A stretch of DNA of 46,523 bases, from the NCBI GenBank assembly GCA_900314715.1, contig OMWI01000024.1, forward strand, positions 1 through 46,523. The letters run 5' to 3'. Below, piece by piece: positions 1 to 9,028 of this stretch; positions within the stretch are counted from its first letter, which is position 1; every line of letters begins with the position of its first letter. The translations under genes and the position numbers were made by a program. The stretch is from an uncultured Prevotellaceae bacterium (lineage in GTDB: Bacteria; Bacteroidota; Bacteroidia; Bacteroidales; Bacteroidaceae). The notes under the pieces are model-generated. The model ran no database searches. It was given only the letters and a program-made list of their open reading frames with translations, and was not told the DNA's origin.

Positions 1-1497
1 GACTGCGGTATGGCAACGCCCGAGCAGGCCATCCGTGCCACTCAGTATGTCGACTCGTGCATACCGCATATCCCCGTCATCATCAAGGGTGTAAAGCCTT
101 CTAAGAAGGAAAAAACGCTCTGCCAGATTTCAACCACCGACTGGCTGCCCTACGATTGGAGCATCAACAATGTGGCAGCCGACGAGACGATGCACATGGC
201 ACTGGCCTACTTCCAGGCAGGCCGCAACGACGAGGGCTTTGCACTCATCAAGGCAAACATCATGGATCAGGCCTATCTTGGCGGCAGCCCGGGCAACTTC
301 GGGCAGATAAGCTATTACGACAAGGCCCGCGGAGAGCTGTATCGTGACTTCTCAGACAACTGTGGCATCTCGTCGCGTGCCTTCATCGAGGGTCTCTACG
401 GCATCCGTCCCGATGCGCTCAATGGCCGATGCTACATCCGTCCGGGCTTCCCTGCTGAGTGGAAGCATGCCAGCATCCAGACGCCTTACATGAAATACAC
501 TTTCCGCAGGGAGGGAAATAAGGAAATCTATGAAATTGAACAGAACTTCGCCCAGCCCTTGCAGATAGTGCTGCGCCAGAACACAGGCGTAGGCTATGTG
601 GAGACCGAGGGTACTACTGAGAAGAAGCAGACCATCATCGTCAGCCGCGCCAAGCAACAGCCTCTGCCACGTCCGCTCATCACCGCCAAGCACATCGGCG
701 GCAAGGCCTGGGGCAACAACTTCGACGACGTACAGACCGACCGTCTGGAGCCTGTCTGCATGGACAAGAAGTGGAACAGCAGCGTGAGCGACATCTTCAA
801 GAACTTCTACTTGTCGCCCCGCCCTCGGGTGACGACGCTGCAGATTCCCGTCCACGGCATCGGCGAGTGGTGCCATCCGGAGGCGATGGCTGACATCGAC
901 GACATCGCCCTGCGCCGCAAGATAGACCGAAACGGACTGCTAACGACCGAGACGCTGGGCATACCCTTCCGCTCGGCTGCCAAAGGACACAACATTGCCT
1001 ATACCTCGCTGTGGGACAATTATCCCGATGCCGTCACCATCCCGCTGGAGGGCAGGGCCAGTCATGCCTATCTGCTGATGGCCGGCTCGACCAACTACAT
1101 GCAGAGCCGCATAGACAACGGCCTCGTCATAGTACGCTATACCGACAACAGCGCCGACACCCTGCACCTGCATAATCCCCACAACTGGTGCCCCATAGAA
1201 CAGGACTATTACGAAGACGGCCTGGCCTTCCATGCAGCACAGCCGCGTCCCTACCGCATCGACTTCGCCACGGCTCGCGTCAGCCGCGAACTGATGCCGA
1301 TGGGCGAGCACTATGGCCGTCCCGCCGCCTCGGGCGTGGCCGGCAGCTACAACGACCGCTCGTTCGAGAAGGGTGCAGGCATCATCCTCGACATGCCACT
1401 CAACGCTGAGAAGACATTGAAAGAGCTCACCCTCCGCACCCTGTCGAACGATGTGGTGATAGGTCTGATGGGGGTCACATTGCAAAGGACGAAATAA
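1..1497 (+). CDS. Glycosidase-like protein (DUF4450 type), C-terminal part, 5' end outside window
   Basis: The reading frame is open from base 1, so the gene starts upstream and only its last ~498 residues are seen. Residues shortly after the window edge (NVAADETMHMALAY, then GGSPGNFGQIS and IRPGFPAEWKHA) look like the end of an (alpha/alpha)6 six-hairpin glycosidase barrel followed by a beta-sandwich cap. This layout is known from Bacteroidetes DUF4450 and GH78/GH95-like proteins. The second half has no motif I recognise. The gene sits 52 bases before a hybrid two-component regulator, a pairing typical of polysaccharide utilisation loci, so a role in glycan breakdown in the periplasm or at the cell surface is inferred. 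Codons are much richer in G/C than in the genes after 5.8 kb. The catalytic residues cannot be assigned without the N-terminal part. Confidence 0.6.
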   Translation, partial: DCGMATPEQAIRATQYVDSCIPHIPVIIKGVKPSKKEKTLCQISTTDWLPYDWSINNVAADETMHMALAYFQAGRNDEGFALIKANIMDQAYLGGSPGNFGQISYYDKARGELYRDFSDNCGISSRAFIEGLYGIRPDALNGRCYIRPGFPAEWKHASIQTPYMKYTFRREGNKEIYEIEQNFAQPLQIVLRQNTGVGYVETEGTTEKKQTIIVSRAKQQPLPRPLITAKHIGGKAWGNNFDDVQTDRLEPVCMDKKWNSSVSDIFKNFYLSPRPRVTTLQIPVHGIGEWCHPEAMADIDDIALRRKIDRNGLLTTETLGIPFRSAAKGHNIAYTSLWDNYPDAVTIPLEGRASHAYLLMAGSTNYMQSRIDNGLVIVRYTDNSADTLHLHNPHNWCPIEQDYYEDGLAFHAAQPRPYRIDFATARVSRELMPMGEHYGRPAASGVAGSYNDRSFEKGAGIILDMPLNAEKTLKELTLRTLSNDVVIGLMGVTLQRTK

Positions 1498-1536
1498 AAT
1501 GTCAAAGTAAATAAGCTGCAATTGAAAAGTTTTTCG

Positions 1537-1544
1537 TAACTTTG
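1537..1544 (+). promoter_or_regulatory. Bacteroidetes -7 box (TAACTTTG) of the HTCS gene
   Basis: TAACTTTG matches the TAnnTTTG -7 consensus and ends five bases before the ATG at 1550. No TTG lies at the usual 19-21 bp upstream distance. Initiation a few bases after this box would give a transcript with almost no leader. Confidence 0.55.
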
Positions 1545-1549
1545 CAGCC

Positions 1550-4500
1550 ATGAAGAGGTTGTTGCTATCATTATTCATGGCATTCTGTGTCCTCGCGGCC
1601 GATGCCATGACGGTGTCCTCACGACAGTTTAACACAACTAACGGACTACCGAACAACAATATCCGCTCATTGGCACAAGACGCCAAAGGATTCATCTGGA
1701 TGGGCAGTCCCAATGGGCTGTACCGTTTCGATGGCTACTTCTTCACAACCTTTCGGTATGCTGAAACAGGCAACCTGCGCCTGCTCAACAACAACCACAT
1801 CAACTCCTGCTATGCCCTGCCCGACGGAAAGATGCTCTTCCGCGAGCAGGGCAACCTGTTCTCGGTCTACGACACGGAGCAGGAATCGTTCGTCGACATG
1901 CCCAAAGGCCAGAAGGAAGCCCTCTACCAGCAGATGCGCCGACGCGAAGCCCCACAGCACCTGCTGGCTCCCTTTCAGGGCATACTGGCTAATGGTGGCA
2001 ACTTCATCAACGACAATCTGGGCAACGTCATTATACTCGACCAGACGGGGAAGATATGGTTCATTGACCGCAAGACGCAGGAGACCATACAGATGAAGGT
2101 GTTCGACGAACGCTTGTTCACCGTCATCAACAGTCTGAAATACAAAGTGCTCACCTCAGAGCGCACCGCAATGATATGGGTGTCGACAAACGGCTGTGGC
2201 ATCACAGCCTATAACCGCAAGACCCGCGAGCTGATGCATATCACACAGCAGAGCGGACTGATCACGACGGATGACATACAAGACATCTGTCTCGACCGCA
2301 ACGACAACCTTTGGGCTGCCCAGGAGTTTCATGGCGTGGCATGCCTCTCGGTGGAAAACAAGCGGGGAGAGACAAGGCTGCTGGACACTTCCAATGGGAG
2401 TATGAGGAGCAATCAGGTGCGTGTGATGCACCAGGTGACGGACTCGCTGTTCTGGGTGGTGAACACGCAGGGGGACGTCTACGAGGGCGATGCACGGTTG
2501 CAGCAACTGAAGCCGGGCAACGAACAGCGCGTAGACATACACAGCATCTGCACCGACCACGACGGACAGCTGTGGATAGGGTCGCGCAAGAACGGCCTGC
2601 GCCGCCCTGACGGCACGTGGCTGCGCCATGCAGAGGGCGACGGCAGCACACTGTCGGGCAACAACATCAATGCCCTGTTCTGCGACCGCGACGGCCGGAT
2701 ATGGGCAGGATGCGAGGAAGCACAACTGGACCTGATAGGCGACAGCGTCGGCCATTACCTGCCGCCACAGGCTTCACCCAAGGTCATCATCCAGAGTCAT
2801 GACGGAACCATCTGGGTAGGAGCACGGACGGGCCTGTATGGCTTCCGCCCCGAACGGCTGCTGCAGGACAGCAGCCAATACCGGCAGGTGCTGACAAGCA
2901 GGGACATCCGCTACAGCGACATCAACTGCATCTGCGAAGACGTGCGGGGCCGTCTGTGGGTAGGGACTATGGGCGACGGCCTATATCGAAGCGACGACGG
3001 TGGTAAGTCGTTCAGCCAGCTGACAGTGGCCGACGGGCTGATAAACAACGAGATACAATCGCTCATAGCTACCGATGACGAGGTGCTCTGGATTGCGACC
3101 ACCAACGGCATTACCCGCTACCACATCTGCGACGGGCACTGCGAATACATCTACAACGAGCACAACCTACAAACGAACTACAATGCAGAGAAGTGTGTCT
3201 GCCTGTTGCCCGACAGCCAACTGGCCTTTGGCACCAACCAGGGCATCGTGATTTACGACATACGCCAGACGCGACCTGCCCTCCAGCAGCTGCCACTCAC
3301 CATCACCGGCCTGCTGGCAAACGGCGAGTCCGTCAGACCCATCGCTGACAAGGTGTCGCTGGCTCACAACCAAAACACGCTGACCATACGCTTCTCGACC
3401 TTCACGTTCAACACCTCCACGCGCTACACCTACTGGCTCGAGGGCTACGACCGACAGTGGAGCGAGCCTACTACCTACAGCTTTGCCGACTACAAGAACC
3501 TGCCGCCAGGCCACTACACGCTACATGTCAAGGCGTACGACAGCAACAGATCGGCCAACGCCGAGTGCCAGCTGGCCATCGTCGTTCGTCACCCGTGGTG
3601 GCAGAGGTGGTGGGCATACCTTATTTATATATTCGTGCTTGCTGCCATCAGCTATGCCATCTACCGCCAACTACGCACCGTCTATCAGCTGCGCCGCCGC
3701 ATCAGCATCGAACAGGAACTGACCGAGTATAAACTGGTGTTCTTCACCAACATCTCACACGAATTCCGTACGCCGCTTACCATCATTCGTGCTGCAATGG
3801 ACCATATACGCAACATCAGGGAGTTGCCTGCCGACCTGAGGCAGCCCGTCAGCAACATGCGTCGCAGCACCGACCGCTTGCTGCGGCTCATCAATCAGCT
3901 GTTAGAGTTCCGGAAGATGCAGGCCGGCAAGCTGCAACTGGGTCTTGAAGATACAGACGCCATTGCCTTTGTCAGGGAGATCTGCCAAAGTTTCAACGAC
4001 TTGGCCGAGGGCAAACAAATCGGCTATCACTTCAGCACAAATGTCAAAAGTTGCGAGATACCGCTCGACCGCCAAAACGTAGACAAAGTAGTTTACAACC
4101 TGCTGTCGAATGCCTTTAAGTACACGCCCTCACGGGGAAGCGTGGAAGTCCGTCTGCGCATAGAGGACGGACTTTTGACCATTATTGTTGAAGACACAGG
4201 CGTTGGCATTCCGAAGGAGAAACAGGCTGAACTGTTTCAGCGCTTCATGCAAAGCACGTTCTCAGCCGACAGCATCGGCATTGGCCTGCACCTGACAAAG
4301 GCGCTGGTTGAGGTACACCACGGAACAATACGTTTTGAGGAGAACCAGCCCCAAGGTTCGCGCTTCATCGTGCAGCTGCCTGCCGCGCGCGATGCTTACC
4401 AGCCCGAAGACTTCCTTCAGAAGTCGCAGTTAGAAGCAGTGAAGCAAAAGCACGAACCCGTTTATCAAGAGGTGACGGGCCAGCCTATGAACGACCGTCA

Positions 4501-5266
4501 GGTGCTTGTCGTGGAAGACGATGCCGACGTGGCCGACCTGCTGAAGCAGACCCTTGGCCGTTATTTCCATGTCCGCGTGGCCATGGACGGTGCAGCAGCA
4601 CTTGAATGGCTTAAGGACAACAAGCCCGACCTCATCGTCAGCGACGTAATGATGCCCGTGATGAACGGCTATGAACTGACTCGGCGCCTGCGCAGCCAAG
4701 CCAGCTTGCAGACCATCCCCATCATCCTGCTCACAGCTCTCACTGCCGATGACAAGCGCTTGAAAGGAACCCAGGCAGGGGCTGATGCCTATCTGACCAA
4801 GCCTTTCGACACGCAACTGCTCATTAGCACCTGTCGCCAACTGATAGAGCAGCGTGACCTGGTGCGCCGTCAGGCTGCCGAAAGCCAAGACACACAGCCG
4901 GCAACTGCACCTCCCGAGATCATCGTCGAGGAACGTGACCGCAAACTGCTCGATGCCATGAATGCATGGCTCTACAATCACATTAGCGACCCTATGCTTT
5001 CCGTCGACAACATGGCCGAGGCCATGGGCTATCGCCGTTCTGTCTTCTTCAAAAAAGTGAAGGCATTAACGGGACAGACTCCAACCGATTACATTAAGAC
5101 ACTAAGGATGAACCGTGCGGCAGAATTGTTGCAAAAAGAGACAATTACGGTAGCTGAGGTGTGCTATAAGGTTGGAATCAGCGATCCACATTATTTCACT
5201 AAGGTATTCAAACAGAAGTTTGGCATATCACCAAAAAAATATCAGCAAGGGAAATATAATGGTTGA
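1550..5266 (+). CDS. Hybrid two-component system sensor/regulator (HTCS)
   Basis: A 1238-residue one-protein two-component system. A signal peptide (about 1-20) is followed by two-component propeller (Reg_prop) repeats with recurring LWIG/IWAG/LWVG motifs to about residue 610. A Y_Y_Y domain follows (about 615-680), then a transmembrane segment (about 686-712). Next come a HisKA domain with NISHEFRTPLTI (His near 737), an HATPase domain with VEDTGVGIP, and a receiver with VVEDDADV and SDVMMP (phospho-Asp near 1032). A C-terminal AraC-type HTH (about 1145-1238) ends the protein. In this family a periplasmic oligosaccharide switches on nearby glycan genes; the glycosidase-like gene just upstream is a candidate target. 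Most of the gene is GC-rich, but the last ~220 bases are more AT-rich and like the neighbouring core genes. Confidence 0.95.
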   Translation: MKRLLLSLFMAFCVLAADAMTVSSRQFNTTNGLPNNNIRSLAQDAKGFIWMGSPNGLYRFDGYFFTTFRYAETGNLRLLNNNHINSCYALPDGKMLFREQGNLFSVYDTEQESFVDMPKGQKEALYQQMRRREAPQHLLAPFQGILANGGNFINDNLGNVIILDQTGKIWFIDRKTQETIQMKVFDERLFTVINSLKYKVLTSERTAMIWVSTNGCGITAYNRKTRELMHITQQSGLITTDDIQDICLDRNDNLWAAQEFHGVACLSVENKRGETRLLDTSNGSMRSNQVRVMHQVTDSLFWVVNTQGDVYEGDARLQQLKPGNEQRVDIHSICTDHDGQLWIGSRKNGLRRPDGTWLRHAEGDGSTLSGNNINALFCDRDGRIWAGCEEAQLDLIGDSVGHYLPPQASPKVIIQSHDGTIWVGARTGLYGFRPERLLQDSSQYRQVLTSRDIRYSDINCICEDVRGRLWVGTMGDGLYRSDDGGKSFSQLTVADGLINNEIQSLIATDDEVLWIATTNGITRYHICDGHCEYIYNEHNLQTNYNAEKCVCLLPDSQLAFGTNQGIVIYDIRQTRPALQQLPLTITGLLANGESVRPIADKVSLAHNQNTLTIRFSTFTFNTSTRYTYWLEGYDRQWSEPTTYSFADYKNLPPGHYTLHVKAYDSNRSANAECQLAIVVRHPWWQRWWAYLIYIFVLAAISYAIYRQLRTVYQLRRRISIEQELTEYKLVFFTNISHEFRTPLTIIRAAMDHIRNIRELPADLRQPVSNMRRSTDRLLRLINQLLEFRKMQAGKLQLGLEDTDAIAFVREICQSFNDLAEGKQIGYHFSTNVKSCEIPLDRQNVDKVVYNLLSNAFKYTPSRGSVEVRLRIEDGLLTIIVEDTGVGIPKEKQAELFQRFMQSTFSADSIGIGLHLTKALVEVHHGTIRFEENQPQGSRFIVQLPAARDAYQPEDFLQKSQLEAVKQKHEPVYQEVTGQPMNDRQVLVVEDDADVADLLKQTLGRYFHVRVAMDGAAALEWLKDNKPDLIVSDVMMPVMNGYELTRRLRSQASLQTIPIILLTALTADDKRLKGTQAGADAYLTKPFDTQLLISTCRQLIEQRDLVRRQAAESQDTQPATAPPEIIVEERDRKLLDAMNAWLYNHISDPMLSVDNMAEAMGYRRSVFFKKVKALTGQTPTDYIKTLRMNRAAELLQKETITVAEVCYKVGISDPHYFTKVFKQKFGISPKKYQQGKYNG

Positions 5267-5329
5267 TATAATGTCGTGTATGTGGTTCAAATAATTAGTG
5301 GTGCAAATGTGGTGCATTTATGAAAATGA

Positions 5330-5370
5330 AAAATCCGCAAGATTCTGTATATCAGTTTCTTGCGGATTTT
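5330..5370. terminator. Bidirectional terminator between HTCS and tRNA cluster
   Basis: The arms at 5330-5342 (AAAATCCGCAAGA) and 5358-5370 (TCTTGCGGATTTT) are perfect complements around a 15-base loop. There are T-rich ends on both strands. It lies between the convergent HTCS gene and the minus-strand tRNA genes and can serve both. Confidence 0.85.
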
Positions 5371-5376
5371 ATTAAG

Positions 5377-5450
5377 TGATCCCGTTGGGATTCAAACCCA
5401 AGACCTTCAGAACCGGAATCTGACGCTCTATTCAGCTAAGCTACGGGACC
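5377..5450 (-). tRNA. tRNA-Arg (anticodon CCG)
   Basis: On the minus strand GGTCCCG pairs with CGGGATC as acceptor stem (one G-T wobble), with discriminator A. The anticodon stem TCAGA/TCTGA encloses the loop TTCCGGT, giving anticodon CCG, which reads CGG. The T-loop is TTTGAAT. No CCA is encoded. It is the last of three genes in the cluster, so its 3' end faces the GC-rich block to the left. Confidence 0.93.
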
Positions 5451-5468
5451 TTCAGTGCGAGCATAAGG

Positions 5469-5541
5469 AGCGGTAAACGGGGTTCGAACCCGCGACCTTC
5501 GGCTTGGGAAGCCAACGCTCTGCCAACTGAGCTATTACCGC
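5469..5541 (-). tRNA. tRNA-Gly (anticodon CCC)
   Basis: On the minus strand the acceptor stem is GCGGTAA with TTACCGC and the discriminator is T. The anticodon stem TTGGC/GCCGA holds the loop TTCCCAA, anticodon CCC, reading GGG. A T-arm GGTTCGAACC is present. No CCA is encoded. Confidence 0.94.
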
Positions 5542-5568
5542 AAAAAAGAATGGGGAATATAAGCGTTG

Positions 5569-5641
<73 letters not shown>

Positions 5642-5652
5642 GAATTCGGGTG

Positions 5653-5684
5653 CAAAGGTAACTGATTTTTTTTGAAGTACCAAA
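5653..5684 (-). promoter_or_regulatory. Promoter of the tRNA cluster
   Basis: On the minus strand, TTTG (5681-5684), a 20-base spacer and TACCTTTG (5653-5660) form a full match to the Bacteroidetes primary sigma promoter. It points into tRNA-Thr and probably drives all three tRNA genes. Confidence 0.8.
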
Positions 5685-5802
5685 TTTATTCTGTCTTTTT
5701 TTCTATATGCAAAGATAATTGTATTTGTTGATATTTTGTTGTCAAATGGTAAGATATTTTATTAAATTGCTATCATTTTGCAAAAAATATGGGCAAATGT
5801 TC

Positions 5803-5832
5803 TTGCAGATTAATAATAAATGACTACCTTTG
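5803..5832 (+). promoter_or_regulatory. Promoter of asnA
   Basis: TTG at 5803-5805, a 19-base spacer and TACCTTTG at 5825-5832 fit the Bacteroidetes -33/-7 consensus. The ATG of asnA lies 26 bases after the -7 box. Confidence 0.8.
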
Positions 5833-5858
5833 CAGCGCAAAATAAATAACGATACAAA

Positions 5859-6896
5859 ATGAGCATGTTGATTAAGCCCTTTGATTATTGCCAGCTTTTG
5901 GATATGAAGCAGACGGAACAGGGCATTAAATTAATTAAGGAATTCTTTCAAGCAAACCTCTCTACGGAGCTTCGTCTTCGTCGTGTTACCGCACCGCTTT
6001 TCGTGTTGAAAGGTCTTGGTATCAATGATGACTTAAATGGCGTTGAACGTCCTGTTACCTTTCCCATCAAAGATTTGGGTGACGCGCAAGCAGAGGTGGT
6101 TCATTCGCTTGCCAAATGGAAACGATTGACTTTAGCAGAGTATAATATAGAACCTGGGTATGGCGTATATACGGATATGAATGCCATCAGGGCTGATGAG
6201 GAATTGGATAACTTGCATTCGTTGTATGTAGACCAATGGGATTGGGAAGCCGTGATAACGCGCGAGCAACGCACGTTGGCTTTCTTGAAGAACGTGGTGG
6301 AGCGTATCTATGCTGCCATTTTGCGCACGGAATATCTCGTTTGCGAGACTTATCCTGAAATAAAGCCATTCTTACCCGAAAAGATTCATTTCATCCACGC
6401 GGAAGACTTATTGAAAATGTATCCCGATAAGACGCCAAAAGAGCGTGAGGATGCGATTTGCAAGGCTTACGGTGCTGTGTTTATCATTGGTATTGGCGGA
6501 AAATTGAGCAATGGTGAGAAACATGACGGTCGTGCTCCCGACTACGATGATTGGTCAACGGTAGCCGAGAACGGTCAAGCGGGATTGAATGGTGACATCT
6601 TGATTTGGTATCCCGTGCTTGGTAGGTCATTTGAATTGTCGTCGATGGGTATTCGTGTTGACAAGGAGAGTCTTATCAGACAATTGCAGTTGGAAGGCAA
6701 GGAAGAGCGCCAGCAATTGTATTTCCATCAACAGTTGTTGAACGATAAGTTGCCATTAAGTATTGGTGGCGGTATTGGTCAGAGTCGTTTGTGTATGGTA
6801 TTGTTGCACAAGGCTCATATCGGAGAAATCCAAGCAAGTATTTGGCCCGATGACATGCGTGAAGAATGCAAGAAAATGGGAATGAATCTTATATGA
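5859..6896 (+). CDS. asnA: Aspartate--ammonia ligase (asparagine synthetase A)
   Basis: Makes asparagine from aspartate, ammonia and ATP in the cytoplasm. The 345-residue length fits the family (about 330 in E. coli). Conserved stretches are the N-terminal LSTELRLRRVTAPLF, then NGVERPVTF, WKRLTL, YTDMNAIRADEELDN, VDQWDWE, DGRAPDYDDW and the C-terminal SIGGGIGQSRLCMVLL. These are the class II tRNA-synthetase-like active-site motifs of AsnA. The start is the first ATG after a strong promoter. It stands alone, with tRNA genes upstream and dnaX convergent downstream. No attenuator or AsnC-type regulator is seen. Confidence 0.95.
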   Translation: MSMLIKPFDYCQLLDMKQTEQGIKLIKEFFQANLSTELRLRRVTAPLFVLKGLGINDDLNGVERPVTFPIKDLGDAQAEVVHSLAKWKRLTLAEYNIEPGYGVYTDMNAIRADEELDNLHSLYVDQWDWEAVITREQRTLAFLKNVVERIYAAILRTEYLVCETYPEIKPFLPEKIHFIHAEDLLKMYPDKTPKEREDAICKAYGAVFIIGIGGKLSNGEKHDGRAPDYDDWSTVAENGQAGLNGDILIWYPVLGRSFELSSMGIRVDKESLIRQLQLEGKEERQQLYFHQQLLNDKLPLSIGGGIGQSRLCMVLLHKAHIGEIQASIWPDDMREECKKMGMNLI

Positions 6897-6922
6897 AAAA
6901 GAAGCAAGAATGTTAGAAAGTT

Positions 6923-6970
6923 AGAAGCAAGAGATATGCTTTGCAATTGGAGGACATATCTCTTGCTTCT
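6923..6970. terminator. Terminator-like hairpin between asnA and dnaX
   Basis: A perfect 16-bp stem with arms at 6923-6938 and 6955-6970 and a 16-base loop. On each side the arms continue as 7-8 bp tandem units (GAAGCAA-like left, TTGCTTC/TTACTTC right). It lies between convergent genes and can end both transcripts, though there is no classical T-run. Confidence 0.55.
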
Positions 6971-7037
6971 TGCTTCTTACTTCTTACTTTCTAAAACCAC
7001 ATCACTAAACACTAAACGCTAAACACTCAACATTTAA
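6963..7037. repeat. Tandem heptamer tracts
   Basis: Two runs of 7-bp units lie side by side. 6963-6990 holds TTGCTTC twice, then TTACTTC and TTACTTT. 7003-7037 holds CACTAAA twice, then CGCTAAA, CACTCAA and CATTTAA. The second run reaches into the dnaX stop codon. It is the same period as the tracts at 18.4, 26.2 and 45.85 kb. Confidence 0.7.
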
Positions 7038-8812
7038 ATCAACTCCAGCTCCATCAACATGCGGAGTTTTTCGATGGCTGGGTTATGTTTGCGAATCTCA
7101 TCGAAAACTTCCCTTTTGGTTAATGCCTTTTTGAACTCTTTTCCTTCAGCAAGTCGAATCTCCACTTGCAAGTTGCCATTGTGTAAGTCTCTGGCAAGTG
7201 TAGCCTTGATTCTGCTCTTGATTCCTTGCAATTGGGTAAGCAATATTTGATTGTCTACCACCACTTCTATGTTTGGATAATTCGTGATACGTGGAATGAG
7301 GTTCTTCATTCTCGAAGCCATTCCAACCATGCTTTCAGGCATACGATTGCACATCATCATCCATTGCAATTGCAAGTCTTCATCGCTGAATTTATTTTGT
7401 TCTTCTTGAGAAACGGTAGGAGTCTCTTCTTGCTCCACGGGTTTTTGCTCATTGTTCTTCAACGACCCGAATGTAGTCATCAACGACGTGAGTTTCAGTT
7501 TCGGAGCATTAGAGGGTTGAGGTGTTGTGTCAATCTTGATTTCCTTTCTCGGTGCAACCTCTTCCTTTTCCTGTTGTTGCTTCGTTCTGCTTCGCGTAAC
7601 AGGAATACTCTCTGTCCCAGCCACCTGCACTGCTGGTTTCGACAAAGTGGTAGAGGTTAGTTTCTTAAACAGGGATTTCAATCGCTTAGGGCTAAGCCCC
7701 GCACTGGTATCATCGTCGGGTTGCGTGATTTGCGCTATTTGTATGAGCGTCAGTTCCACCAACAATCGCTTGTTATTGCTTTGGCGATAGTTGATGTCGC
7801 ATTGGTTCATGATTTTCAAAGCCTTATATAAGAAAGGTACGGTGCATTTCTTGGCTTGTTCTTGGTATTTTTGCTTTTGTTGTTGACTCACTTCAAGCAA
7901 TGGCAATGTTTGTTCATCGCGCGCCATCAACACGTTTCTCACGTGAGAAGCAAGTCCGAGCACCAAGTTTCCACCATCAAAACCCTTGGCGATGATACTA
8001 TTGAGCAATACCATGATTTCCGTTACCTTATTCTCCAACGCCAAGTCGATGATATTGAAATAGTAGTTGGAATCCAATACGTTCAAATCTTCAATCACTT
8101 TCTCGTAGGTGATGTTTCCTTGACAGAAACTAACGGCTTGGTCAAAGATGGAAAGAGCGTCGCGCATTCCTCCGTCGGCTTTTTCCGCAATCACGGCAAG
8201 TGCCTCTTCCTCATACGTCACGTTCTCTTTCTCTGCAACCATCTTCAAGTGGTTGATGATGCTTTGTACCGTCATTCGCTCAAAGTCGTATATCTGACAA
8301 CGCGAGATGATGGTGGGCAATATCTTGTGCTTCTCTGTAGTTGCAAGGATGAAGATAACGTGTGCGGGCGGTTCTTCAAGCGTTTTGAGGAAGGCATTGA
8401 ATGCTTGTGTGGAGAGCATGTGAACCTCGTCGATGATAAACACCTTGTATTTTCCCACTTGCGGCGGTATGCGTGTTTGTTCCATCAACGTCTTGATGTT
8501 TTCCACGGAGTTGTTAGAGGCGGCGTCCAGTTCGAAGATGTTGTATGAACGTTGTTCGTTGAACGAGATACAACTCTCGCAATGGTTGCACGCTTCACCG
8601 TCTTCGGTGGGAGACATACAGTTGATGGCTTTCGCGAAGATACGGGCACAGGTGGTTTTTCCCACGCCACGCGGACCGCAAAAGAGGTAAGCGTGTGCCA
8701 GTTTCCCGCTTTTCACGGCATTCTTTAAAGTAGTGGTAAGTGCCGACTGACCCACGACGGAGTCGAAAGTCATGGGGCGGTACTTACGTGCTGAGACAAT
8801 ATAATTATCCAT
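7034..8812 (-). CDS. dnaX: DNA polymerase III subunit gamma/tau
   Basis: Clamp-loader ATPase that opens the sliding clamp during replication. The 592 residues start with the typical RKYRPMTFDSVVGQ. They contain Walker A GPRGVGKT (about 46-53), a zinc site (Cys 65, 75, 78, 81), Walker B IIDEVH (about 126-131), LEEPP and the SRC sensor motif (about 170-172). The C-terminal half is the variable tau-like part that binds polymerase. It is transcribed alone, convergent with asnA and divergent from the barrel gene. A -7-like TAAATTTG lies at 8832-8839 on the minus strand. I saw no obvious slippage site for a separate gamma product. Confidence 0.95.
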   Translation of the reverse strand: MDNYIVSARKYRPMTFDSVVGQSALTTTLKNAVKSGKLAHAYLFCGPRGVGKTTCARIFAKAINCMSPTEDGEACNHCESCISFNEQRSYNIFELDAASNNSVENIKTLMEQTRIPPQVGKYKVFIIDEVHMLSTQAFNAFLKTLEEPPAHVIFILATTEKHKILPTIISRCQIYDFERMTVQSIINHLKMVAEKENVTYEEEALAVIAEKADGGMRDALSIFDQAVSFCQGNITYEKVIEDLNVLDSNYYFNIIDLALENKVTEIMVLLNSIIAKGFDGGNLVLGLASHVRNVLMARDEQTLPLLEVSQQQKQKYQEQAKKCTVPFLYKALKIMNQCDINYRQSNNKRLLVELTLIQIAQITQPDDDTSAGLSPKRLKSLFKKLTSTTLSKPAVQVAGTESIPVTRSRTKQQQEKEEVAPRKEIKIDTTPQPSNAPKLKLTSLMTTFGSLKNNEQKPVEQEETPTVSQEEQNKFSDEDLQLQWMMMCNRMPESMVGMASRMKNLIPRITNYPNIEVVVDNQILLTQLQGIKSRIKATLARDLHNGNLQVEIRLAEGKEFKKALTKREVFDEIRKHNPAIEKLRMLMELELI

Positions 8813-9028
8813 GTTGTTTAGATTTTGACGACAAATTTAGTAAAAAACATTGGTATTCATCCATGATATTCGTTAAATTCGTATAATTTGCTGCAAAACA
8901 ATTACACGAATGGTTATCTTTAGCCGTGATAGAGCCACTTCTTTGAAAGAACTCGAAGGTTTTTTGTGATAAGAATTAAACCAAATGAGTTGTTTTGCGT
9001 CAAAAAGATATTGAAAATAAAATCACCA

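Noticed and set aside
352-876. Long minus-strand frame opposite the glycosidase-like gene
   Set aside because: It is a shadow of a GC-rich gene. The plus frame has clear protein motifs, and the minus frame is low in normal composition and has no promoter.
5267-5376. Integrase attachment site duplicated within the window
   Set aside because: No second copy of the tRNA-Arg 3' end could be found between 1 and 5376.
7856-8548. 230-residue plus-strand frame opposite dnaX
   Set aside because: It lies fully within dnaX, whose motifs are unambiguous, and has no start signal of its own.
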